From: Bifidobacterium sp. ESL0728
GTDB lineage: Bacteria; Actinomycetota; Actinomycetes; Actinomycetales; Bifidobacteriaceae
DNA length: 64,000 nucleotides
Assembly (NCBI RefSeq): GCF_029392015.1
Contig: NZ_CP113925.1
Location: 1,922,001-1,986,000 of the forward strand
Direction: 5' to 3'
Shown here: piece by piece, positions 8,017-15,533 of the stretch
Position numbering within the stretch: position 1 is the first letter of the stretch
How the letters are laid out: every line of letters begins with the position of its first letter
Program-made: the position numbers and the translations under genes
Notes under the pieces: generated by a model
What the model saw: the letters and a program-made list of their open reading frames with translations, nothing else
What the model was told of the DNA's origin: nothing
Database searches by the model: none

Positions 8017-10055
8017 TGAACGACACTACCGATTCCGTTGATTTCAATGAGATTCCGAACAATGCAAATGCAAACGATATGAAAAATACGACAGCACCGT
8101 TAAACAACAATTCAGCAGCAATGGAAAACAAAAATATCACAGAAGCGTTGAACGCCGATTCAGCTCAAGCCATCATCAAACTGCTCAGCATGCAGGAAAG
8201 CTACGACGAGCGCCTCAATAAAACCAAACCATCACGCCTGCGCGTGCTCTCAATTGAAGGCTCGGACCCGATTGGCGGGGCCGGCACGATGGCCGATATG
8301 AAGGCGTTCACCGCACAGGGCGTCTTCGGCTACGCCGCGATGACCAGTGTACTTGCACAGAACACACAAGGCGTCACCGATATCGTCAACGTCGAACCAT
8401 CGTTTTTGCTCGCCCAACTCAAGGCCGTAAGCGATGACGCCGATATCGATGCCATGAAAATCGGCATGCTCGGCACGCCGGAATTGGTCGACACCGTACG
8501 GGAATGGCTGATCGAACTGCTGAAGGATTACAAAACCAGCGGCAAACCCAAACCGACCGTCGTACTCGACCCGGTGATGTACGCCAAGTCCGGCGACCGC
8601 CTGCTCACAGCCGAAGCCGAACAGGCACTGACCACGCTGATTCCTCTGGCCGACATCATCACGCCTAATGTGATGGAACTGGCTGCGCTTGATACGATGG
8701 GCGATCAGACACCATTAGACAGCGATATTTCAACCACCAGAAATATTGAAAACAAACCATTCAACAACTCTGCCTCGTCAGATAACTCGACAGCCAATGG
8801 TTACGCTGCCCTACAAGCTCCTCGTTCATATGAGGAAATGGAACGGTTGGCGAAATCCGTGGCTGCTCGCTTCGGTGTCGCCGTTTACGCAAAAGGCGGG
8901 GCTTTAGCCTTAAGCGGTAACAAGGAATGCAGCGATATCCTTGCTGTACCAACGATTGCAGCCAAAACTACCGAAAGTAATGCCGTCCAATCAGGCACAC
9001 CAACCGTTTCCGCAGACAAACCTCAAACTGAAACACCCGCTGATAGTCCGTCCGATACTGCATCAACATTGGCATCATCTTCTCTTCCAGCCCCAACACT
9101 AGGGCCCAATCAAACACATCAGCCTTCATCCAAACCCACGTTCGAACACGAAACCTCGGTATCTATCACCCGCATCGAAGGCGCGGCCGTTCCCACGCAA
9201 AACGTACATGGGACAGGCGATACCCTCTCAAGCACGCTCGCGGCCTTGCGTCCACAGTGCAACGACTGGGTCGAAACCGCGAAACGAGCCAAAGCCTGGA
9301 TGACCGGTGCCATTGCCGCAGCGGACGGTCTGCATGTCGGACATGGCCACGGGCCCGTCGATTTCACCTGGCAGCACTCGCCCACCGGACTGAGTTTCAC
9401 CGAGGATTATTGGCGTCGTACCGCCGAAATTCGCGAGCGCATCGCCAAGATGCCCTTCATCGAACGCATGCTCGATGGCACGCTGCCGCTGGACGATTTC
9501 TCGTTCTACCTGCATCAGGATGACATTTATTTGACCGATTACACATCGCTGCTGGCGCTGGCAAGCAGCCGCGCCGCCGACCCGCGCGAACGCGCGTTCT
9601 TCGCCGATGCCGCCTCGTACGGCTTGGAGGAAGGGCTCACGTTCCACCGGCAGTGGTATCGGGAGCACGGTTTCAGCATCGAACGCGCGGCGATGAGCGA
9701 GACCACCGCCGCCTACCTCGGCCACGAGCATCGTTTCACCGACACTGGCTCGTACTCCGCACTGGTCGCCGTGGTCATGCCCTGCTACTGGGTCTATTCC
9801 GTCATCGGGCAGGAAATGAAAGAGCAGGTTCGCGAGCGCAATCTCGACCTCGACAACCACCCTTACGGTCTGTGGATCCGCATGTACGCCGACCCAGGTT
9901 TCACCTCGCGCACGCTCGAGGAGTTGCGTATCTGCGACAAGCTCGCAGCCTCATCCAGCATGGCCGATTACAACCAGATGATGGATGCCGCCCTAGGCTC
10001 CACCGAACACGAATACCGCTTCTTCGACCAGGCGTTGACCAGGAAGTTGCGGTAG
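8016..10055 (+). CDS. ThiD-like kinase fused to TenA (thiaminase II family)
   Basis: 679 residues in two parts. Residues about 75-450 are a ThiD-type ribokinase-fold domain (SIEGSDPIGGAGTMADMKAF, MKIGMLG, VVLDPVMYAKSG) with polar inserts at about 230-262 and 310-385. Residues about 461-679 are TenA, which releases HMP from damaged or base-degraded thiamine, with catalytic Cys590 in MPCYWVYS and a C-terminal EHEYRFF block. The kinase loop reads HGTGDTLSS (398-406): the cysteine normal in ThiD is aspartate, as in ribokinase-type enzymes. Start ATG overlaps the thiD stop and follows AGAGGAAA. Together the domains would salvage and phosphorylate HMP; whether the kinase domain still acts on HMP is open. 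Confidence 0.93.
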   Translation: MNDTTDSVDFNEIPNNANANDMKNTTAPLNNNSAAMENKNITEALNADSAQAIIKLLSMQESYDERLNKTKPSRLRVLSIEGSDPIGGAGTMADMKAFTAQGVFGYAAMTSVLAQNTQGVTDIVNVEPSFLLAQLKAVSDDADIDAMKIGMLGTPELVDTVREWLIELLKDYKTSGKPKPTVVLDPVMYAKSGDRLLTAEAEQALTTLIPLADIITPNVMELAALDTMGDQTPLDSDISTTRNIENKPFNNSASSDNSTANGYAALQAPRSYEEMERLAKSVAARFGVAVYAKGGALALSGNKECSDILAVPTIAAKTTESNAVQSGTPTVSADKPQTETPADSPSDTASTLASSSLPAPTLGPNQTHQPSSKPTFEHETSVSITRIEGAAVPTQNVHGTGDTLSSTLAALRPQCNDWVETAKRAKAWMTGAIAAADGLHVGHGHGPVDFTWQHSPTGLSFTEDYWRRTAEIRERIAKMPFIERMLDGTLPLDDFSFYLHQDDIYLTDYTSLLALASSRAADPRERAFFADAASYGLEEGLTFHRQWYREHGFSIERAAMSETTAAYLGHEHRFTDTGSYSALVAVVMPCYWVYSVIGQEMKEQVRERNLDLDNHPYGLWIRMYADPGFTSRTLEELRICDKLAASSSMADYNQMMDAALGSTEHEYRFFDQALTRKLR

Positions 10056-10120
10056 AAGCGCAACAGACATGGCCCGAAAGGCAATCCGATCTTGCGTTAG
10101 CCTGCGCGCTATCGGCAGTA

Positions 10121-10272
10121 CCGTCGAAAAAGTGCATCTAAGCTCAGTCAAAGTGCACTTTTCCGACGGGACTGTCAAGAAAGTGCAACTACGCCGACCT
10201 AACATACACTTTTCACGCACTACCGTCAGAAAAGTGCGCCCAGACACAGCTAACATGCACTTTCCCGACAGT
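10121..10272. repeat. Three-unit tandem hairpin-repeat array
   Basis: Unit 1: 16-base arms at 10121-10136 (CCGTCGAAAAAGTGCA) and 10154-10169 (TGCACTTTTCCGACGG), one mismatch, 17-base loop. Unit 2: 10171-10187 with 10205-10219, more decayed. Unit 3: 10222-10237 with 10257-10272, 13 of 16 matching. All share a GAAAAGTGCA core and similar loops ending in a ctaaca/cagtca-like stretch. The array lies between convergent genes and could end transcription from both sides, but tandem repetition of the whole unit is more than a terminator needs. The remainder of 10056-10343 shows no gene. Confidence 0.75.
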
Positions 10273-10343
10273 AGCCAGCGACGATGAACGGAAGCACGCA
10301 CGAGACAAGAGAACCCAAAAGTCAGTGATTCAGCCCGCCGACT

Positions 10344-13300
10344 TCAGTCCACCGATTTCAGCGCCTCAAGCATGTCGAGGCGCTTGAGCTTCGAGTTGAC
10401 GAACCAACCCAACGCGGCGGTGATGAGACCGACCACGACCACCGGCACCACGAAGGCGAGCCAGGTGATCGACGGGTCGAACATGACGTCGTCGGGCGGG
10501 ACGGCGGTAATGATGTAGCGGTGCAGCCACGCGCCGAAACCGTAGCCGACGAAAATGCCAAGAATCGAAAGCAGAATCGTTTCGCGGTAGATATACATCG
10601 TGGTCTCGCCGTTGTAGAAGCCCAGCACCTTGATGGTCGAGAGCTCGCGGACACGCTCGGAAACGTTGAGGTTGGTGAGGTTGTAAAGGATGACCACGCC
10701 GAGCATGGTCGCCACGATAATCAGCACCCACATGATCTGGTTCAGGGCCTTGACGACCACATCAATCTGATGCATGAGCGTCGTGTTCTGTACCACGCCC
10801 TGAATACCGCCAAGCCGCATGAACGAAGCCGCCTGCCGTTTGGTGTTGGCCATGCTGCCGTCTTTGAGCGTGACCATATAGGCATTGGTCTGGTAGCGTT
10901 GCCCGAACACGGAACGATAGGCCGACGGACTCATCACCATGAAGTGGCCCAGATACATCTCGCAGATGCCGGTGACCTTGACGCGGTAGGTCTTGCCCGC
11001 GCCGTTCTGGAAGTCGATGGTGTCACCTTTCTTGGCGTGCACGAGGTTTGCAAGGCGCTCGGAGATTATGGCCCCGTTGGATTCCATCGAAAGCGGGTGA
11101 TGGCCTTGGCGGGTGTCGAGCTTGATGTAGTCGTTGAACGTCGAAGTATTCTTCGGCACCAGCATCGTCACGGATTGCTTGTCGCCATTGCGGCCGGCGA
11201 CCTTGGTTATCGATTCGTAATGAACCGGCAGCGAGCGCTTGATATCGGGCTTTTCAAGCCGCTTGCCAATGGCCTTGTTCTGGGAATCAGTGACGTGGGC
11301 ATTCTCCGCGGCGATAAGATTGTAATGCATAACGTCGACGAACTGATGCTGGTTAATGGCGGAAATCGAGCCCTGCACCGCAAAACCGGCGGTCAGCAAC
11401 GCCACGGAGCCGCACACGCCGAAAATGGTCATGAACATGCGCTGCTTGTATCGGAAGATGTTGCGCGCGGTCACCTTGTGGGTGAAGTTCAGATGGTTCC
11501 AGATGAAAGGTATGCGTTCCAGCAGGATCTTGGAGCCGGCGCTCGGCGGTTTGGGCAGCATGAGCGCGGCAGGCCGTTCCTTGAGCTCGCGTGCGGCGCT
11601 CCACACCGCCGGCACCACGGCACTCAGCATGGCCAGCACCACGGCGAGCAACGTGACCTGCCAGTGGAATCCGAGATGAATCATCGGCACATTGAAGCCG
11701 ACCTTATAGGCGTTGTAGACGATTACCGGCAGGAGCGTGTGACCGGTGACGATGCCGATGATGGCACCCAGAATCGAGGCGATGAAGCCGTAGACCACGA
11801 ACTTCTTCATCACATCGCGGTCGGAATAGCCCAGCCCTTTGAGCGTTCCTGCGTCGATGCGTTCCTCGTCGACGAAACGGGTCATCGTAGTGAAGGTGAC
11901 CAGCGCGGCGACCAAGTACATAAAGTACGGGAAGATGTGCGAAAGCGAGTCGACAATCACCGAAATCGAATCGTAGATCTTGTAGCCGTCGGAACCTGGG
12001 GTTTCGCGCTTGGAATCGACGGAATAGACAGGATCGTCCACGGCGTTAAGCATGGCGGTGGCATCATTGAGCTTTTGTTCGGCATCGTTGATTTTGCGTT
12101 GTGCGTCAGGCTCGGCCTGGTCGAATTGCGTTTTTTTGGTGTTGTATTCGTTGGTTTTCTCAGTGAGCTCTGTTTGTGCGGCATCAATCTGCGCTTGTGC
12201 CTGCTGCTGTTTGGTTGCCAGCTGCTGCTGTGACTGCTGAACCTTCGCGCGAGCCTGCGCCAGCTGGGTTGCCGCCTGATCAAGTTTGGTTTTGGCCGCC
12301 GCGAGCTGCTGTTGCTTTTGTTGTAACTGGGCATCGCCAGCATCCGCCTGGGTACGTTTTGCGTTGAGTTGCGCCTGTGCCGCTTGGATTTGGGCGATGC
12401 CGGGATTGTAGGTTCCGTTGATGAAAGCGTCACGGCCCTGCGTTGCTTCTGCCGACTTTTGCGCAACAACCTGAGCTTGGGCTTGCAGCTGCTGCAATTG
12501 CGTATTGAGCTGGTCACGTTCAGCCGTCAATTGTGTCTGTTGAGAGGGAGGAACAGCACCGCTCTGCAATTGTTTATTGATGGCGTCAATCTGCCCCTGC
12601 AATGTCGTTATTCCCTGATTGACCGACTGCTGCGCGGCCGCGACCTGAGCCACCGCGTCGTCGGCCTGTTTCTTGCCAGCCGCAAGCTTCGCCGAATTCC
12701 CGTCAATCTGCGCCTGCCCGGCCTTCAACTGCGTATAGGCATCGTTGACCTGCTGCGTGGCCGAGGCAATCTGCGCGGCCCCGGCGTCATACTGCTGTTT
12801 GCTCGCATCGTATTCCTTCTGCCCCTGTGCAATCTTCGCGTTCGCCGCGGCGATCTGTTTCTTGGCCGTTGCGACCTGTGTGGCCAGCTGTTGTTTCGAA
12901 GCGGCAAGCTGCTGGTTGCCATTGTCCAGTTGCGTCTTGCCATCACTCAATTGCTGACGAGCGCTGTCGAGCTGCTGTTTGGCGTCGTCGACCCGCTGCC
13001 GACCGGAGTCGATCTGCGGCTTGACCTGATTTTCGATGGCCTGCCGACGAGCTTTGGGCCGTCCGGCGAGTATCTTGTCAAGCGCCTTCTTATGGACCTG
13101 CAAAGCGTCATTATATTTTGATGAATAATGGTCGCGCATGCGGTCGAGGTCGGTATAGGTCAACCGCGCAATCATATAATCATCGAACTTGAAAGCACCC
13201 GGCGTCACCACCGCGTAGCCGTCCAGCGAACCGGAACCGGAGGTCGAAGGCCCCAGATTCACCGAGCTGAAGATTTCGGTGGAATCGACTACGCCAACGA

Positions 13301-13937
13301 CCTTGAAACTGTCGTGACGCAGCACCTTACGCCCCAGCGCATCCGGCTTTTCGGTGAGCTTAAGCGTTGAGCCGATCGGATATTTGCCTTGATGCTTGGA
13401 ATCGATGACCGTTTCGTGTGCGGTTTTCGGCATCCTTCCCGACACCAGATGGTAGGTCGAAACATCCTTCGGCGCGGAAAGCACGCGAACGCTTTCGTCG
13501 CTGCCACGCACCACAACATCTTTGAGGTAACCGTATTCGATGCGTGAGGCCCCCGGCGCCTTGTCGATCTGCTGCCGGTCGGCCTTGTCGAGCCCGTAGC
13601 TCGAGATGACACTCAGATCCGCCAGATGGTGCTCGGCAAAGTAGGCGTTGCCCGTATCGCGCATATCGGGCCCGGAAACGGTGAGGCCGACCAGCGCGAA
13701 GGAACCCAGCGCCACAAGCAGCACAATGGAGAAGAACCGGCCTTTGGATTTCGAGAACGCCTGCCAGATATCGTGCCACAGCATGCGTTTGGAACCGCGG
13801 AATTCCGGTTCCTCCGGCTTTCGTTCAGCACGGCTTGGCGCTGCCGCACCCTGCGCAGTGAGTGGAGGTATCTGAACGGTGTCTTCATCTCGAAAATTCG
13901 AACGCATGGTATTGTCGTCCGCCATACCTATCACCAT
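10344..13937 (-). CDS. FtsX-type ABC permease with long periplasmic-side coiled coil
   Basis: 1197 residues. After a polar tail comes one transmembrane helix (around 66-88, RFFSIVLLVALGSFALVGLTVSG), a globular extracytoplasmic domain to about 285, then some 330 residues of Gln/Ala-rich coiled coil (QQLDSARQQLSDGKTQL style heptads), and two blocks of FtsX helices (about 660-800 and 1055-1197). This is the architecture of large actinobacterial and firmicute FtsX-like exporters whose function is mostly unknown; envelope remodelling or peptide export is likely. Its ATG at 13937 overlaps the stop of the ATPase gene by seven bases; an ATG at 13925 (MADD) is the alternative start. The two genes form one ABC system. 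Confidence 0.92.
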   Translation of the reverse strand: MVIGMADDNTMRSNFRDEDTVQIPPLTAQGAAAPSRAERKPEEPEFRGSKRMLWHDIWQAFSKSKGRFFSIVLLVALGSFALVGLTVSGPDMRDTGNAYFAEHHLADLSVISSYGLDKADRQQIDKAPGASRIEYGYLKDVVVRGSDESVRVLSAPKDVSTYHLVSGRMPKTAHETVIDSKHQGKYPIGSTLKLTEKPDALGRKVLRHDSFKVVGVVDSTEIFSSVNLGPSTSGSGSLDGYAVVTPGAFKFDDYMIARLTYTDLDRMRDHYSSKYNDALQVHKKALDKILAGRPKARRQAIENQVKPQIDSGRQRVDDAKQQLDSARQQLSDGKTQLDNGNQQLAASKQQLATQVATAKKQIAAANAKIAQGQKEYDASKQQYDAGAAQIASATQQVNDAYTQLKAGQAQIDGNSAKLAAGKKQADDAVAQVAAAQQSVNQGITTLQGQIDAINKQLQSGAVPPSQQTQLTAERDQLNTQLQQLQAQAQVVAQKSAEATQGRDAFINGTYNPGIAQIQAAQAQLNAKRTQADAGDAQLQQKQQQLAAAKTKLDQAATQLAQARAKVQQSQQQLATKQQQAQAQIDAAQTELTEKTNEYNTKKTQFDQAEPDAQRKINDAEQKLNDATAMLNAVDDPVYSVDSKRETPGSDGYKIYDSISVIVDSLSHIFPYFMYLVAALVTFTTMTRFVDEERIDAGTLKGLGYSDRDVMKKFVVYGFIASILGAIIGIVTGHTLLPVIVYNAYKVGFNVPMIHLGFHWQVTLLAVVLAMLSAVVPAVWSAARELKERPAALMLPKPPSAGSKILLERIPFIWNHLNFTHKVTARNIFRYKQRMFMTIFGVCGSVALLTAGFAVQGSISAINQHQFVDVMHYNLIAAENAHVTDSQNKAIGKRLEKPDIKRSLPVHYESITKVAGRNGDKQSVTMLVPKNTSTFNDYIKLDTRQGHHPLSMESNGAIISERLANLVHAKKGDTIDFQNGAGKTYRVKVTGICEMYLGHFMVMSPSAYRSVFGQRYQTNAYMVTLKDGSMANTKRQAASFMRLGGIQGVVQNTTLMHQIDVVVKALNQIMWVLIIVATMLGVVILYNLTNLNVSERVRELSTIKVLGFYNGETTMYIYRETILLSILGIFVGYGFGAWLHRYIITAVPPDDVMFDPSITWLAFVVPVVVVGLITAALGWFVNSKLKRLDMLEALKSVD

Positions 13938-14632
13938 TCGATATCGTTGATATCCGCAGGGGTCTCGTGCTCTTCGACGGCCTGCACCCGGGCGTCACGC
14001 ATGTGGATGACGCGGTCGGCAATGGGGGCAATGGCGGCATTATGGGTAACGATGATGACGGTGGAGCCGAATTTGCGCGATTGGTCCTGCAGAATGCGCA
14101 GCACTTGTTTGCCGGTGTTGTAGTCCAACGCTCCCGTCGGCTCGTCGCAAAGAAGGATCTTCGGTTTCTTGGCCACGGCGCGGGCGATGGCGACACGCTG
14201 CTGCTCACCGCCGGAAAGCTGGGCCGGGAAATTGTCGAGACGGCTTTTGAGGCCGACGTCGATAAGCGTTTGGGTCGGATCGGCGGCATGCGGCACGATT
14301 TCGGCGGAAAGCTCGACGTTCTCGCGTGCGGTCAGGTTGGAGATGAGGTTGTAGAACTGGAAGACGAAGCCGACGTCGTAGCGACGGTAGGTCGTCAGGT
14401 CGCGGGCATTGTATTGGGCGATGTCGTTGCCGTCGATGACCACTTGGCCGGAATCGCAGGTATCCATACCGCCCAAAATGTTCAAAAGCGTCGATTTACC
14501 GGCGCCGGAAGCGCCAAGGATAACCACGAGCTCGCCTTGATTGATGGAAAATGTCACGTCATGATTCGCGTAGATGGTGGTATCACCGGTTTTGTACTGC
14601 TTCGTCTCGTTGCGTACGTCGATATAGGCCAT
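13931..14632 (-). CDS. ABC transporter ATP-binding protein, partner of the FtsX-type permease
   Basis: 233 residues. Walker [10 protein letters not shown] near 40, Q-loop in [11 protein letters not shown], signature LSGGEQQR, Walker [13 protein letters not shown] and switch VTHN place it in the LolD/MacB-ATPase group. The start [14 protein letters not shown] at 14632 is chosen because GGGAGG sits eight bases before it and family similarity begins there. It is transcribed first and overlaps the permease gene, so the two are translationally coupled. Energy supply for the large permease is its clear role; substrate unknown. Confidence 0.94.
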   Translation of the reverse strand: MAYIDVRNETKQYKTGDTTIYANHDVTFSINQGELVVILGASGAGKSTLLNILGGMDTCDSGQVVIDGNDIAQYNARDLTTYRRYDVGFVFQFYNLISNLTARENVELSAEIVPHAADPTQTLIDVGLKSRLDNFPAQLSGGEQQRVAIARAVAKKPKILLCDEPTGALDYNTGKQVLRILQDQSRKFGSTVIIVTHNAAIAPIADRVIHMRDARVQAVEEHETPADINDIEW

Positions 14633-14868
14633 CGCAACACACCTCCCGTAACCCAAGTCTCGTCGCGCGGCAAAAACCACGCTCAACCCATGATATTCAT
14701 GTCACACGAAGATTATGCGCGTCGATTTAAAAAGCTAGACATATTATTTATTCCGCCTAATATTTGGCAAAACCCTACCTCTCACGGAATCACACTAGGC
14801 GCACTTACGGAAATAAGCGATACAACATTAAACCAAAGATTTATCTTTTAATAAATCTGATATACTTT

Positions 14869-14904
14869 ATTTAGAGTCATCTATACTGACAAATGACTCT
14901 AAAT
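14869..14904 (+). promoter_or_regulatory. Operator palindrome of the toxin-antitoxin operon
   Basis: Perfect 12-base arms ATTTAGAGTCAT (14869-14880) and ATGACTCTAAAT (14893-14904) with a 12-base centre that contains TATACT at 14882-14887, a likely -10 box. RelB-type antitoxins bind such a dyad over their own promoter, so this is the expected autoregulatory site. The upstream part of the 290-base gap (14633-14868) is AT-rich and empty. Confidence 0.8.
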
Positions 14905-14922
14905 GAACAAAGGTGATTCATC

Positions 14923-15192
14923 ATGGCTCAGGTAGCAGCAAACCAAACACGTATACAGGTGAGGACCAGCAAAACCCTCAAAGAACAGGCCACGCAGGTT
15001 TTTGCCGACATGGGCATCGACCTGACGGCGGCGATCAATATGTTCCTTTCTCAAGCGGTGAAGGAAGGTGGCATGCCCTTCAAACCAATGGCCATGACTC
15101 CGCTGGAAAAGGCCGTGCGAAAGGCGGAAAACAGCGGATTCGTCTATGCGGGAGACGCCGAAGCGGCGCAGAGGATGATTGAGCATGTATGA
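14923..15192 (+). CDS. RelB/DinJ-family antitoxin
   Basis: 89 residues with the RelB/DinJ ribbon-helix-helix start (TRIQVRTSKTLKEQATQVFADMGI then DLTAAINMFLSQAVKEGGMPF). AAGGTGA precedes the ATG by six bases. The RHH part binds DNA and the C-terminal half wraps the toxin. The stop overlaps the toxin start, and a perfect 12-base dyad covers the promoter. No deviation from a complete, working antitoxin is visible. Confidence 0.93.
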   Translation: MAQVAANQTRIQVRTSKTLKEQATQVFADMGIDLTAAINMFLSQAVKEGGMPFKPMAMTPLEKAVRKAENSGFVYAGDAEAAQRMIEHV

Positions 15193-15466
15193 AATCTCAT
15201 TCTCGAACGAGTTTCTGCGCGACGTCAAGAAACTCAAAATGAAACACTATGAAATGAGCAAACTTTACGAGGTGTTTCACATTCTCGCCGACAACGACAC
15301 GGAAACGCTGCGCCGCAAATACCACGACCACCAGCTCAAAGGAAGCCTAAAAGACTATCGCGAGTTGCACATCGCCGCCGATTGGCTGCTCATCTATCGC
15401 GTCGAAGGCCATATTCTGCTGATCACGATGATGCGTACTGGCAGCCACGACGAGCTGCTGCGATAA
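15185..15466 (+). CDS. YafQ-family mRNA interferase toxin
   Basis: 93 residues from ATG 15185. The ribosome-dependent RNase residues of YafQ can be read off: His49 in HDHQL, His62 in ELHI, Asp66 in AADWLL and His88 in TGSHDELL, with nearly the E. coli spacing. It cleaves mRNA on the ribosome when RelB is degraded. Overlap with the antitoxin gene is 8 bases. A TTG at 15179 is only four bases behind GAGG and is an alternative start that would add two residues; the ATG lies ten bases behind it. All key residues are present, so the toxin looks active. Confidence 0.92.
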   Translation: MYEISFSNEFLRDVKKLKMKHYEMSKLYEVFHILADNDTETLRRKYHDHQLKGSLKDYRELHIAADWLLIYRVEGHILLITMMRTGSHDELLR

Positions 15467-15533
15467 TTGCCAACTTAGGGAATGTCAATACTGAATCATT
15501 GTTGATTTGAAACGAAATCTGATCCACTGGATT

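Noticed and set aside
10121-10272. A CRISPR array
   Set aside because: The repeats are inverted pairs with only three imperfect units, spacers of similar sequence and no cas genes nearby.
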